Positions 9,198 to 18,373 of a stretch of DNA of 64,000 bases are shown piece after piece. The stretch's first letter is position 1. Every line of letters begins with the position of its first letter. This DNA comes from JAZKHE01 sp040385525 (GTDB lineage: Bacteria; Bacteroidota; Bacteroidia; UBA4408). The notes below the pieces were generated by a model that made no database searches, was not told where the DNA came from, and saw only the letters and a program-made list of their open reading frames with translations. A program made the translations under genes and the position numbers. The stretch lies in the NCBI GenBank assembly GCA_040385525.1, contig JAZKHE010000004.1, positions 1-64,000 on the forward strand, in the 5' to 3' direction.

Positions 9198-9992
9198 TTA
9201 TTGTTTGATAATTTTTTGAATTTCTTTGTCTGTTTTTATCAAATACAGGCCTTTAGGTAATTCAGAAATATTTATTGGAAATTTTGTTTGCTCTTTTGTA
9301 AAACTAAGTATTTCATTGCCCATTAAACTGTAAATTCGAATATCTGAATTATAATCGTAAAAAACATTCAACTCTTTGGTGGTAGGATTAGGATATAACA
9401 CAAGATTGTTTGCAATTTTAACTTCGTTTATCGATACTGGAGAAAGTGTTGTGTAAATTTCTGTTTCGTAACCTTCCGCTCCTCGCTGAAATCTATGATA
9501 AACCCTCCCTAAACCTTTAGCATATTTTTCATTGATATAGGTTCCTTCAAAGCATCCACCAAGCAATGATACATATTCATAAAGCAAGCTATTGTTCTGA
9601 TTCGAGAAATATGTAGTATCCCAAAAAGTACTACAGGAATCACTTTCGAATGCGAACGAAACTGAAATAATTGAATCAAGTGAAGAATAAGAAGCTTTAG
9701 TTTGATATGGAATACTGTAATCGCGCGAAACTGTTGGTGGATTTGTATTAAAATTTACTATTGGGCTCCAATAAACAGTTTCCATAACATAGTTAACAGT
9801 ATCATTAGTTAATGATATTGTTTTACTAATTATCTTTTCAATTTTGCCTGAAGGCTGTTTATAATTTTGTTGTATACTACTATTCAAAACATCGCCAACA
9901 TTAAAATCAAAAACATCCCTAACTCTTAATGTGTCTTGAGCTTGCAATTCTGAACAACATAAAACCAAGATATAAAGCAAAAATTTTCTCAT
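9198..9992 (-). CDS. T9SS type A sorting domain-containing protein
   Basis: Secreted protein of 264 residues. The signal peptide is residues 1-18 (ends LQAQ). The last 70 residues form a type A T9SS sorting domain: LYPNPTTKELNV, a central IRIYSLMGNEI strand, and the ending LPKGLYLIKT...KIIKQ. The middle part is not recognised and looks like a small beta-rich domain with three cysteines. The protein should be moved across the outer membrane by the Por machinery and attached to the surface or released. It is a single-gene unit. Confidence 0.8.
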   Translation of the reverse strand: MRKFLLYILVLCCSELQAQDTLRVRDVFDFNVGDVLNSSIQQNYKQPSGKIEKIISKTISLTNDTVNYVMETVYWSPIVNFNTNPPTVSRDYSIPYQTKASYSSLDSIISVSFAFESDSCSTFWDTTYFSNQNNSLLYEYVSLLGGCFEGTYINEKYAKGLGRVYHRFQRGAEGYETEIYTTLSPVSINEVKIANNLVLYPNPTTKELNVFYDYNSDIRIYSLMGNEILSFTKEQTKFPINISELPKGLYLIKTDKEIQKIIKQ

Positions 9993-10097
9993 TGAACTTT
10001 AAATTTAGTACTACTAATTTAGTAAAAATTTTCAATAATAAAAGTATCATTCTTTGAAATTGATTACAAATAGATAGATAATTTACCAACCAATATG

Positions 10098-10117
10098 GCG
10101 CAAGCGTCCGCTTGTGC
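10098..10117. repeat. Short hairpin repeat (CAAGC..GCTTG family), copy 2
   Basis: GCGCAAGCG-TC-CGCTTGTGC forms a 9-bp stem with one mismatch and a 2-nt loop. It lies in the 244-bp gap between two leftward T9SS genes, which otherwise holds only the terminator of the upstream M43 protease gene and AT-rich sequence. It is related to hairpins at 9146 and 31506. Confidence 0.5.
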
Positions 10118-10175
10118 TATACTTACATATTAAAATTCATTATTACACTTAATAAATAACAAAGTAAATGTATAA

Positions 10176-10215
10176 AAAAAGTCCTGTTTCGATAGCTATC
10201 GAAACAGGACTTTTT
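10176..10215 (-). terminator. Strong terminator after the M43 protease gene
   Basis: A perfect 30-bp palindrome at 10181-10210 (arm GTCCTGTTTCGATAGC) is flanked by A and T runs on both sides, so it can stop transcription in either direction. It lies 21 bp after the stop of the leftward metalloprotease gene. Confidence 0.9.
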
Positions 10216-10236
10216 AACTTAATACTAAGCAATAAA

Positions 10237-12909
10237 TTATTTTATCACTTGCACTTTTCTCATTTCAACTCCGTTTTGAGTTTCTGCTCTTAAAATATAA
10301 ATACCTGATGAGAATTCATCTGTAGTAATTGTATTTACAGAAGCTGGCTCTACCTCAACAGTTTTTACTATTCTTCCCATTGCATCAAACAATGTAATTT
10401 TAGTAGTTGTAGTAACTGCTGTTGGAATTGCAACGTTAATTACATTATCAACACTTGGGTTAGGATAAACCATCATTCCTTCTAATAAATTAGTAGTAGA
10501 AATAACGTCGTCTTTTGGTACGATTTCGTCATCTGCTAATCTAGAAGCATAAGCTGTAGAACTACGAGTTGGTAACAATGAATAATACGTTGTAGCATTG
10601 TTTGCACCATTGTAACCAGAAACTTTAATGTAATACGTTCCTACTGGAGCGCTGTTATAAATTACTTTTTCGGCAGTTGTTGTTCCGTTTTCTGATTTGT
10701 ATAACAATGCACCAGCTGCACTATATAAATACAAATCGTAATCAGCAGCTAAAGTGCTTAAAGCAACTTTAATGTGCGGATAAGTTGACGAATTTGAAAT
10801 TTTATACCAATCTGCATCAGTACTTCCACAAATTAACGCTTTAATTGTTGTTCCTGTAGAGATAGATTTTGCTGCTGCTAATGTTTCGTTAGCTTCGTAA
10901 ATATCTGTACCACAAGTTGTAGAACCAAGCGTTGTAAATGTTCTAGAAGCAGAGTATGCACTAGTAGAACCAGTGCAAGTAGCCATAACTTGCCACTCAT
11001 AGTTTGTAGCAGGAGCTAATTGATAAATTATTTGAGAAACAGATGCGCTTGCAGCAACTGTAATCCAAGTTGTTGAAGAAACAGCTTTATATCTTAATGT
11101 ATAAGAAGAAGCTCCTGTATTTGACCAACTAACGTTTGCACCTGTAGAAGTTATACTAGCTGTAGCATTTGTAACTGGTGTTGCACAAGTACTTGTTGTT
11201 GTAGGCGCTGTTGTTGTAAAATTTGCAGAAGCTGTAAACGCGCTTGATGCACCACTACAAACAGTTTGCACTTGAAACACATAAGCTGTTCCAGCAGTTA
11301 AACCAGTAATTGCTTTACTATTTGTTGTAGCTGTTGTAGATGTCCAAACAGTAGCTGCGCTAGTTTTGTAGTTAACATTATAACTTAATGCACCTGTAAC
11401 TGCTGTCCAGTTTAAAGTTGCACCTGTTGTAGTTATAGCAGAAGCACTTAAACCAGAACTAAGTCCGCATGATGGAGTTGTTCCTGCTTGAATATTAATT
11501 GTATAATCTTCTACTTCACCGTATGTATAAACTTCGCATGGAGTAGCAATTGCTCCATCTTTCATAATTACTCTCATTCTTACAGCACCTGTTGCAGCTG
11601 TAGAAGGAATTGTTATTGAAGTTGAAACCGCTGCTGTTGTTCCTGCAGATGTATAAACTAACTCACCAGCATCAACAAAATCTAAATCGTTATTGTAATC
11701 AATATATACTTTAAAGTATTCGCTATAAGCTGTACCAACAAAACCTGGTGTTAAACTTAATGTATAAGCTGCACCTTTATTTACTGTTGTAGATAAAGAA
11801 GTAAAATTTCCGTAACCACCATTAGCAGCAGTTGTATTGTTGATTGTGTTTAAAGTAACATTTTTAATGTACTCGTAACTAACGTTTGTTCCGTTAGCAG
11901 CGCAATAACTTGGCGTTGGAGGAGTTACTGTTCCGCCACAAGCTGTTGAAGTTGTAATGCCATATCTAAAACCACCAGAAGCAAATAATGCTTGCATTCT
12001 ATTTTTTTGTCCTGTAGAGAACATATACATACAAGCATCATCAGTATAATCCATGTAGTTCATAAACATCTCTGCAGTAGTTCCGCATGAGTTTGCTTTT
12101 GGGTGAGATGGACAACCAAAGTTTTTATCTCCATGTGTAGGAGTATCGCTAACTAAATCGCTTCCGCAAGAAGCATCGCCCCATATGTGACGTAAGTTTA
12201 ACCAGTGACCAACTTCGTGAGTTGCAGTTCTTCCTTTATTGAAAGGTGCTACAGCAGTTCCTGTTGTTCCAAATTTATCGTGAGCAATTACAACTCCATC
12301 AGTTGAAGCTGTACCTCCTGGAAATTGAGCGTAACCTAAAATACCATAATCTGCTCCGTCTTTAATATCTGGAACAATCCATAAGTTTAAATATTTTGTA
12401 GTATTCCAAGCATCTTTACCACCTTGAGATGTAAATTTTGCATCATCTAAACTTGCATCATAAGCTGTTTTTGTTGTGCTTGTTCTTGTTATACCTGTTG
12501 TAGCGTTTCCGCTAGCATCTACAGTTGCTAAACAAAAAGTAATTTCAGCATCGGCTGCTAAAGCAGAAAATGTAGATGGAACATTTGTTCTATCTGCATT
12601 TAATTTTCTAAAATCGTTATTTAAAACTGTAATTTGAGATTGTATTTGTGCATCTGATATATTCTGAGCAGACGTTCTATACAATACGTGCACTACAACC
12701 GGAATATTTACAACAGTTCCTGCTTTCATTAATGGAGCACCACTGTTTTCGTATTCAAAAGTATGTTGTTCTATTCTTGCTCTTCTACCTTCTATAGACG
12801 GATCTCTTTGAAGTTGAGCTGCATTACTTTCCATAGTTGCACACTTACGTTGCGCAATTGCTGGCAAACCAATTAAAGCAATTAATACTGATAAATAGAT
12901 TTTTTTCAT
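10237..12909 (-). CDS. Secreted M43 (pappalysin-type) zinc metalloprotease with GEVED, FN3 and T9SS domains
   Basis: An 890-residue secreted protease. Residues 1-19 are the signal peptide and 20-310 the M43 catalytic domain. The zinc motif is HEVGHWLNLRH at 231-241, and the Met-turn region is NYMDYTDD followed by MFSTGQ. Next come a GEVED beta-domain (residues about 325-475, ending YGEVEDYTI), two fibronectin type III domains (480-660), a PPC-like domain (about 665-785) and a type A T9SS sorting domain (from MMVYPNPSVDN). All catalytic residues are present. The enzyme should act at the cell surface or outside, degrading proteins. It has its own promoter and terminator. Confidence 0.93.
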   Translation of the reverse strand: MKKIYLSVLIALIGLPAIAQRKCATMESNAAQLQRDPSIEGRRARIEQHTFEYENSGAPLMKAGTVVNIPVVVHVLYRTSAQNISDAQIQSQITVLNNDFRKLNADRTNVPSTFSALAADAEITFCLATVDASGNATTGITRTSTTKTAYDASLDDAKFTSQGGKDAWNTTKYLNLWIVPDIKDGADYGILGYAQFPGGTASTDGVVIAHDKFGTTGTAVAPFNKGRTATHEVGHWLNLRHIWGDASCGSDLVSDTPTHGDKNFGCPSHPKANSCGTTAEMFMNYMDYTDDACMYMFSTGQKNRMQALFASGGFRYGITTSTACGGTVTPPTPSYCAANGTNVSYEYIKNVTLNTINNTTAANGGYGNFTSLSTTVNKGAAYTLSLTPGFVGTAYSEYFKVYIDYNNDLDFVDAGELVYTSAGTTAAVSTSITIPSTAATGAVRMRVIMKDGAIATPCEVYTYGEVEDYTINIQAGTTPSCGLSSGLSASAITTTGATLNWTAVTGALSYNVNYKTSAATVWTSTTATTNSKAITGLTAGTAYVFQVQTVCSGASSAFTASANFTTTAPTTTSTCATPVTNATASITSTGANVSWSNTGASSYTLRYKAVSSTTWITVAASASVSQIIYQLAPATNYEWQVMATCTGSTSAYSASRTFTTLGSTTCGTDIYEANETLAAAKSISTGTTIKALICGSTDADWYKISNSSTYPHIKVALSTLAADYDLYLYSAAGALLYKSENGTTTAEKVIYNSAPVGTYYIKVSGYNGANNATTYYSLLPTRSSTAYASRLADDEIVPKDDVISTTNLLEGMMVYPNPSVDNVINVAIPTAVTTTTKITLFDAMGRIVKTVEVEPASVNTITTDEFSSGIYILRAETQNGVEMRKVQVIK

Positions 12910-12947
12910 TTTTAATTTAATTTAGGTTAATAAGTTAAAAAACACCG

Positions 12948-12978
12948 CGAATGTATTTCATTATTCGACGCAAGTCAA
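12948..12978 (-). promoter_or_regulatory. Promoter of the M43 protease gene
   Basis: On the minus strand a TTG is followed after 20 bp by TACATTCG, one base off the TAnnTTTG consensus. The predicted start of transcription would leave a 5' leader of about 30 nt before the ATG. Confidence 0.55.
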
Positions 12979-13007
12979 GTTTTTTTCGTTAAAAACTAAA
13001 TTTTAAC

Positions 13008-13040
13008 AAAAACACAAGCCGAAATGGCTTGTGTTTACGC
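13008..13040 (-). terminator. Terminator of the PorE-like gene
   Basis: An 11-bp perfect stem (AAACACAAGCC / GGCTTGTGTTT) with a 5-nt loop, followed on the minus strand by a T-rich run. It begins about 40 bp after the stop of the leftward OmpA-family gene. Confidence 0.8.
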
Positions 13041-13077
13041 ATAAATTACTGATTACAAAGTTATTAACAATAACTAT

Positions 13078-14994
13078 TTAGTTAGCCGTAACCTTAAATT
13101 CTGTTCTTCTATTTTGAGCTTTGCCCTCTTCGGTATCGTTTTTAGCTAAAGGCTGAGTATCGCCATATCCAACAAATGTAAGCCTTGTTGCAACTACTTT
13201 ATTGGCAATTAAATAATCGTAAACTGCTTTTGCACGGTTTTGCGATAAAGTTTGATTGTATTTTTTATCCCCAACATTATCTGTATGGCCAGAAAGTTCA
13301 ATTTTTAGATTTGGATTAGCTTCTAAAAAGGCAACTAACTTATTTAGCTCAATTTTAGATTCTTGCTTTAAATCGAATTTAGCGGTTTCAAAAAACACAT
13401 TTTTAAGCACTACCTTCTCACCTACTTTAATTGGTGTAAGTGGCACATCTTTAATATAAGGTTTATTGTCTTTGTTTTCTTTTAACGAAAAGTTTTCTGA
13501 ATAAAATAAGTAACCGCTTTTAGAAACGTTTAATGCGTAATTGTTTGTAGGTAACGAAACCAAAAACTCTCCATTACCCGAATTTGATGTTGATGTTACT
13601 GCTAAAATTTGAGTTTCTAAATTTATCAACTCAAACTTAGCTTCTAAAGGTTGTTTTGTTTCTTTATCATACACTTTTCCTTTCATGTACGAAATAATTT
13701 GTGGTTTGTTTTCTTCCGTTAGCTCAAATGCAAATAAATCTAATCCGCCTTGTGCGCCATCTTTCTCTACAGAAATGTAACCATATTTACCTGAACCCGA
13801 TACTATAATACTACTTTCTTCATTATTTGTATTTATAGGGTAGCCCATATTTTTTGGAACTGGAAAATTCCCGTTTTTATCCATTGTTGATACAAATAAA
13901 TCCGAACTTCCCATGCCTGGGTGACCATCAGATGAAAAATACAAAGTTTTTGTATCTGGATGTATGTATGGCGATTGCTCGGAACCAGCCGTATTAATTG
14001 TTGGACCTAAATTTACTGGTAAGCCCCAACCCTTTTCGGTAACAGAACTTACCCAAATATCACTACCACCATATCCCCCAGGTCGGTTACTTACAAAATA
14101 CAAAGTTTTGCCATCAGACGAAAAGCTAGGCTGAGTATCCCAATGTTTAGTATTTACAGGTGCGCCAATATTTTTTGGTTTTCCCCATTTATCGCCTGTT
14201 TTTTTTGATAAATAAATATCGCAACTACCAAAACCAGATGGTCTATCGCAACCCGAATAAAATAAATATTGCCCATCGGCAGATAAAGATGGAGCACCTT
14301 CATTTACTTCTGTATTTATATCAATAATTGGGCGCGCTAAACTCCAAGCTCCATTTGTAAAATAAGAAATATAAAAATCTTCTTGCTGCATTTGTCCACT
14401 TTTTTCGTCACGTAAATTTCTGGTAAACAGCAATGTTTTATCATCAACTGTTGTTGCAGGAAAATACTCGTAATGAAAAGTGTTAACGCCGTTTCCTAAA
14501 TTTATTGGATTAAACGGAACCGGATGTTTTATTGCTTCTTCAGCAAAAATGGCGCTTTTAAGCATTTGTTCGCCAATGCTTTTATTTTTAGAACTTGTGC
14601 CTGGTAATTTTACAAACTCTGCTAAAAACGCTTTTGCTTCTGGATAATTTGCTTGTTCAAACTCAACAATGCCTATTTGCAAGTATAGCGAAGAATTAAA
14701 CTTTGGGTTTATTTTTAGAGCTTTTTTATATTGCTCTAATGCTTTTGCAGTTTCTTTATGATCGTAGTAAATGTCGCCCAAAAATTTTACGGCTTCAGCA
14801 AAATTAGGATCTAATTCTAATGCCTTATTTACTGCTTTAATTGCTTCATCATCTTTTCGTAAATCAAAAAACTGCAAAGCTTTTTCCATTTGTTTAATGG
14901 CTTTATCATTTGTAGTAGTTGTGTAAGTTGGATTTTGAGCCAATACAATTGTTGTACTCAAAATTAAAAAAAGTGCTAGGATTCTATTTTTCAT
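13078..14994 (-). CDS. TPR / PD40 propeller / OmpA-family protein (PorE-like architecture)
   Basis: A 638-residue envelope protein. Signal peptide 1-19, TPR repeats about 27-105, a PD40/WD40-like beta-propeller about 160-425 with repeated blades such as GQYLFYSGCDRPSGFG and GKTLYFVSNRPGGYG, a carboxypeptidase-regulatory-like domain about 435-510, and a C-terminal OmpA peptidoglycan-binding domain 535-635. The OmpA domain keeps the ELSGHTDNVG and LSQNRAKAVYDYL residues. The same domain order is found in PorE, the T9SS component that ties the machinery to peptidoglycan, but Bacteroidota carry several paralogues, so the role is a suggestion. It ends at a hairpin terminator. Confidence 0.88.
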   Translation of the reverse strand: MKNRILALFLILSTTIVLAQNPTYTTTTNDKAIKQMEKALQFFDLRKDDEAIKAVNKALELDPNFAEAVKFLGDIYYDHKETAKALEQYKKALKINPKFNSSLYLQIGIVEFEQANYPEAKAFLAEFVKLPGTSSKNKSIGEQMLKSAIFAEEAIKHPVPFNPINLGNGVNTFHYEYFPATTVDDKTLLFTRNLRDEKSGQMQQEDFYISYFTNGAWSLARPIIDINTEVNEGAPSLSADGQYLFYSGCDRPSGFGSCDIYLSKKTGDKWGKPKNIGAPVNTKHWDTQPSFSSDGKTLYFVSNRPGGYGGSDIWVSSVTEKGWGLPVNLGPTINTAGSEQSPYIHPDTKTLYFSSDGHPGMGSSDLFVSTMDKNGNFPVPKNMGYPINTNNEESSIIVSGSGKYGYISVEKDGAQGGLDLFAFELTEENKPQIISYMKGKVYDKETKQPLEAKFELINLETQILAVTSTSNSGNGEFLVSLPTNNYALNVSKSGYLFYSENFSLKENKDNKPYIKDVPLTPIKVGEKVVLKNVFFETAKFDLKQESKIELNKLVAFLEANPNLKIELSGHTDNVGDKKYNQTLSQNRAKAVYDYLIANKVVATRLTFVGYGDTQPLAKNDTEEGKAQNRRTEFKVTAN

Positions 14995-15030
14995 TTTATG
15001 TTTATTTATATCTACTCAAATATTAAACCA

Positions 15031-15513
15031 TTATTTTGATTGTTTTTCTTTAAACGACCAAGTTATTAAAAACTCAGCAACTGTTTCACCACTTTCGTCA
15101 AAACCTAAACTTTTGCAAACCACAGATTCGCTAGTGTTATTTGCTATACATTTTGCAATTGCATTTTCAATTAAAGTTCCATCGTTACAAATAAACGTAA
15201 TTTTGCCAACTGCTTTTTTTATAAAATTAGCTTGCATACCCACCACCAACATTGATATTTTTTTGTTTGAATTTGTAGTGTGATAAACAGCTAAACTACC
15301 CGATGATAGCTCCGCAGCCATTGCCAAACAAGCAAAATAAATTGAACGAAAAGGGTTTTTAGTGAAGTAAGAAAATTTAATTGTTACCTTAGAAAAAGCT
15401 GCTTCGAATTCAGTAATTTTTAATCCAGTAATAAATGCTAGTGGCAAATTTAAAATGAAATACATTTTCATTTTAAAAGGATTAAGAAAATTCTGTTTTA
15501 AATTATTCGACAT
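15031..15513 (-). CDS. DUF4442 domain-containing protein (hotdog fold)
   Basis: 160-residue cytoplasmic protein of the DUF4442 family, related to hotdog thioesterases. The family pattern KNPFRSIYFACLAMAAELSSG is clear, with LPLAFITGLKI before it. No substrate is known for this family. The ATG is set directly against the T-run of a hairpin terminator belonging to the upstream lipoprotein gene, so expression probably depends on readthrough or on a promoter inside that hairpin region. An internal methionine at residue 15 is possible but would remove part of the conserved N-terminus. Confidence 0.85.
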   Translation of the reverse strand: MSNNLKQNFLNPFKMKMYFILNLPLAFITGLKITEFEAAFSKVTIKFSYFTKNPFRSIYFACLAMAAELSSGSLAVYHTTNSNKKISMLVVGMQANFIKKAVGKITFICNDGTLIENAIAKCIANNTSESVVCKSLGFDESGETVAEFLITWSFKEKQSK

Positions 15514-15541
15514 AAAAAAACCGCTCAGTGTATGAACGGTT
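15514..15541 (-). terminator. Hairpin terminator abutting a start codon
   Basis: AACCGTTCA-TACAC-TGAGCGGTT (9 bp with one G-U pair) is followed by seven T residues and then immediately by the ATG of the DUF4442 gene. It is well placed to end the transcript of the upstream lipoprotein gene, whose stop is 28 bp before the stem. Confidence 0.75.
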
Positions 15542-15568
15542 AATTTACAATTATATTTTTAATTTATT

Positions 15569-16390
15569 TTACTTTTCAGAAAGTTTGTAGTTTACAACAT
15601 TAGTATTTGTTGTAGTTCCCACAGAAGAACCGCTAACACTAGTTGATTGCGTAGTAGAATAAGAAATATCCATTGATCCTTTTTTCAAGTCGTTAACTGT
15701 CCAAATTACTGCTTGATTATTTTTTTCAGTAGTTGTTGTAGAAGTAGAAGATTCTGTTAAGCTAGCCGAAAGAGGTTCGTATTTAGTTACTAAACCAGAA
15801 ATTATTTGTTTGTATTTATCCGATATATCTGCAGCTGTTTCTGTATCAGTTGTATAATACGAATACACATAATTTGAAGTAGAAACAGTAGACGAAGGAA
15901 TAAACATAATTTGAGAGTTTTTCTTTACATCACCTGTTCCGCCAGTAATTCTGTAAATTCCATCTTCTACAATAGTTGTGTTTATTTCGCTTCTTCTTTC
16001 AATAAAACCGCCGCTTACATAACCGTTAGAAACAGCAGTATAATAAGAAACGTTGGTTTTTGAAGTTGTTTTTTGAACAGTAGTTGTTGTGTATTTATTT
16101 GTTTTTTTATCAAACTTAATGCTTAACGTTGTTGGTGTTTCTATTGTAGTTGTGTTTGGTTGATTTGTAGCACTTACATTTGCTGGAGTGTATTTAGTTG
16201 TACCTGATATTGTTACCCCATCAAAAGTTGTTGTTGTTTCGGTTGTTCCGCCAGAATTTGTGCTTGATGTACTTAATGAACCAGAAACCACATTCCACTC
16301 TCCGTTTAACTTATTATCAGAAACTTTTTTACAAGAATTTAAAGCCAAAATCGCTACTGAAACTAAAACTAAACTATATACCTTTTTCAT
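15569..16390 (-). CDS. Ser/Thr-rich lipoprotein
   Basis: 273-residue predicted lipoprotein. The N-terminus MKKVYSLVLVSVAILALNSCKK gives a signal peptidase II site with the acylated cysteine at residue 20. Next is LNGEWNVVSGS, a lipocalin-like opening strand, then a very Ser/Thr/Asn-rich body ending in a beta-strand typical of small barrels. It resembles the two upstream lipoproteins in lipobox, charge (CKK) and the GEW strand, so the three are likely old paralogues. Function unknown. Confidence 0.75.
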   Translation of the reverse strand: MKKVYSLVLVSVAILALNSCKKVSDNKLNGEWNVVSGSLSTSSTNSGGTTETTTTFDGVTISGTTKYTPANVSATNQPNTTTIETPTTLSIKFDKKTNKYTTTTVQKTTSKTNVSYYTAVSNGYVSGGFIERRSEINTTIVEDGIYRITGGTGDVKKNSQIMFIPSSTVSTSNYVYSYYTTDTETAADISDKYKQIISGLVTKYEPLSASLTESSTSTTTTEKNNQAVIWTVNDLKKGSMDISYSTTQSTSVSGSSVGTTTNTNVVNYKLSEK

Positions 16391-16421
16391 ACTAAAAAAT
16401 TAAAATCAATTTATTAAAACG

Positions 16422-16429
16422 CAAATGTA
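16422..16429 (-). promoter_or_regulatory. -7 box of the third lipoprotein gene
   Basis: TACATTTG on the minus strand matches TAnnTTTG exactly, 31 bp before the ATG. A TTTTG lies 16 bp upstream of it, slightly closer than usual, and overlaps the end of the preceding terminator. Confidence 0.5.
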
Positions 16430-16450
16430 CGAATTTTAATAAATACAAAA

Positions 16451-16472
16451 GCTCTACTTTTTCAAGTAGAGC
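16451..16472 (-). terminator. Terminator of the second lipoprotein gene
   Basis: Stem GCTCTACTT / AAGTAGAGC with a 4-nt loop and a following TTTTG run on the minus strand, 18 bp after the stop of the leftward lipoprotein gene. Confidence 0.8.
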
Positions 16473-16490
16473 CTTAAATTTTAGTTAAAA

Positions 16491-17288
16491 TTATCTTGTT
16501 AAAACTATTTTATTAGAACCAGTTTCTTCAACTGAGGTATTAACGTTTAAAAATGGCGTTCCACCAGAATTAACACTAGAAACATCTCCTTTGTAAGTGT
16601 TCTCAAAACTAGCTTCCGCTTTAATCTCTTTGTTTTTAAGCATTACTAAGTTCCAAACAAAACTTTTTTCGTTTGCAGCATAAGTATATTCATCAGTATA
16701 AGTATCAGACTGTGAGGTAGTGTTAGAACCAGCAGTAATATCAATTACTACTAAACGAACAGTTTTTGAACTTGTAACAGAAACCAAAATAGATTCTTTG
16801 CTTTTGTTTTCTTTTCCAACTCCCGAAGTAAAATCCCAAACGCCGCTCTCAATCTGAGAAAAAGTAGTTTTTGTTGTTTGCGTAAAGTTTGCATATGGAG
16901 TTACAACAGTTTCAGTATAGCTATAATTAGATTCCCAAGTTGCATCTTTTTTAAATGTGTAAGTATGCGCAGCTACAGAACCAGTTCCTGTACTTGTTTC
17001 GTTTGTGTTTGTTACTGAATTTGGGCTAACATAGGTTGAGCTATAAGTTGCACCATCATGAGTTACACTTCTTGTAGTTGTGTATGGCGTTCTGGCTATG
17101 TTTCCATTATAATAATTAATTGAAGTTCTTTCTGAAGCTGTTTCTAAACTTGTTACTTTCCATTCGCCAGTTACTCTAGCTTTTCTTGAAAGGATTGTAA
17201 AACCAGGATCTTCTTCACCTTTTTTACACGAAGTTATTGATAATGCAATAGTTAAAGCTGCTAATGCCGATAATGTAATTTTTTTCAT
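16491..17288 (-). CDS. Ser/Thr-rich lipoprotein, paralogue of its neighbour
   Basis: 265 residues from the ATG that begins MKKITLSALAALTIALSITSC; a longer frame adds 13 residues with a second MKK but breaks the signal peptide pattern, and its extra part overlaps a probable promoter (TTG-N20-TATTTTG). After the acylated cysteine comes KKGEEDPGFTILSRKARVTGEWKV. The upstream neighbour reads KKGENDPALSLKSRKSRVAGEWNV at the same place, so this is a clear tandem duplication. The remainder is Thr/Ser-rich with predicted beta-strands. No function can be assigned. Confidence 0.78.
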   Translation of the reverse strand: MKKITLSALAALTIALSITSCKKGEEDPGFTILSRKARVTGEWKVTSLETASERTSINYYNGNIARTPYTTTRSVTHDGATYSSTYVSPNSVTNTNETSTGTGSVAAHTYTFKKDATWESNYSYTETVVTPYANFTQTTKTTFSQIESGVWDFTSGVGKENKSKESILVSVTSSKTVRLVVIDITAGSNTTSQSDTYTDEYTYAANEKSFVWNLVMLKNKEIKAEASFENTYKGDVSSVNSGGTPFLNVNTSVEETGSNKIVLTR

Positions 17289-17330
17289 AGTTTGAATTTT
17301 TAAACAAAATAAAGCTATTTTTTTCATAAA

Positions 17331-17363
17331 ACAAAAAACTCAGCTTAAAGCTGAGTTTTTTGT
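17331..17363 (-). terminator. Terminator of the first lipoprotein gene
   Basis: 16-bp perfect arms (ACAAAAAACTCAGCTT) around a minimal loop, with T-rich sequence on the minus strand. It lies 19 bp after the stop. The TTTTTTG at the end of its second arm could also serve as the -33 element for the next lipoprotein gene. Confidence 0.88.
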
Positions 17364-17381
17364 TAAAAAATTATATTCTAA

Positions 17382-18248
17382 TTATTGAGCTGTAAGTGTC
17401 ATTTTTACAGTTCCTTTAGAGTAACCAGAGCTGGTGTTTGTAGAGCTAGTAGTAGTTGTTGTTCCAGAATAAGTGTATGCAAAATCAGAATTATTTGTTG
17501 AAGTGTAGTTGTTATCAAATGTACCTTCAACCATAATTTCTTTACTTTTTAATTGAGTAATTTTCCAAATGTTAGCATTTTCGTTAACTGCATAAGTGTT
17601 AGTTGATACATTTTTAGTTGTACTAACACTGCTTTGTGCAACTGAAGAATTTGGGTAAGTTGTAGTAGAAACTCTAGTTGTAGTATTATCAGAAGATAAT
17701 GTTGAAACTATCATACTTTCTTTATTTTTAGCTTCGCCAATTTTGCCCAAAAAATTCCAAACACCACTTGATTTAGTTTCAGAAGTAATTTCTCTAACTT
17801 CAATCTCGTCACCATTTCTTCTAGTGATAGTTTCTGTTGTAGTATAGTGGTGCTCAGCAGACCAAGTTCCGTCTTTTTCGAAAACAAAAGTATGGTGCAT
17901 TATTTTACCAGATAATGTAGATGATGTAGTAGTTGTAACAACTGCATTATTACCGAAATTGTAATTTTGGTCTGAGTTAGAAGAAATAATTGTTAAATTA
18001 GTTCCATCATGAGACTCATCATTTGTAGATGTATTTGTAGTATTTACAACAGAATTACTGGGTCCGTTGTTTGGAGAAGTAGAACTATTAGAAGAATTTA
18101 CAGAATAATTTGTAACATTCCACTCACCAGCTACTCTTGATTTTCTTGATTTTAAAGACAATGCAGGGTCATTTTCACCTTTTTTACAAGATGTAATAGA
18201 AAAAGCAAGCGTTAAAACAGCGATTGCAGACAATGTGATTTTTTTCAT
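17382..18248 (-). CDS. Ser/Thr-rich lipoprotein, first of three
   Basis: 288-residue lipoprotein beginning MKKITLSAIAVLTLAFSITSC, with acylated Cys20, followed by KKGENDPALS and RVAGEWNVTNYS. The body has long Ser/Thr/Asn tracts (for example SSNSSTSPNNG), then a region with IMHHTFVFEKDGTWSAEHHY that recurs in the neighbour as AHTYTFKKDATWESNYSY. That shared strand pattern (FxKDxTW) suggests a lipocalin-like sensor or binding fold. Own promoter and terminator. Function unknown. Confidence 0.78.
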   Translation of the reverse strand: MKKITLSAIAVLTLAFSITSCKKGENDPALSLKSRKSRVAGEWNVTNYSVNSSNSSTSPNNGPSNSVVNTTNTSTNDESHDGTNLTIISSNSDQNYNFGNNAVVTTTTSSTLSGKIMHHTFVFEKDGTWSAEHHYTTTETITRRNGDEIEVREITSETKSSGVWNFLGKIGEAKNKESMIVSTLSSDNTTTRVSTTTYPNSSVAQSSVSTTKNVSTNTYAVNENANIWKITQLKSKEIMVEGTFDNNYTSTNNSDFAYTYSGTTTTTSSTNTSSGYSKGTVKMTLTAQ

Positions 18249-18271
18249 TTTTCGTTTTTAATTAGTTGCCA

Positions 18272-18279
18272 CAAAGGTA
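18272..18279 (-). promoter_or_regulatory. -7 box of the first lipoprotein gene
   Basis: TACCTTTG on the minus strand matches TAnnTTTG exactly, 23 bp before the ATG. No good TTG is seen at the ideal distance; TGGTTTTC lies 17-20 bp upstream. Confidence 0.5.
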
Positions 18280-18373
18280 TTAAAAATAAGCGAAAACCAG
18301 CCCTTAACTTTGGTTTCGTTTGTTAAAAATTGACAAAAAAATCACACCTAATTTTAATAAAACTTCGCTAAAC

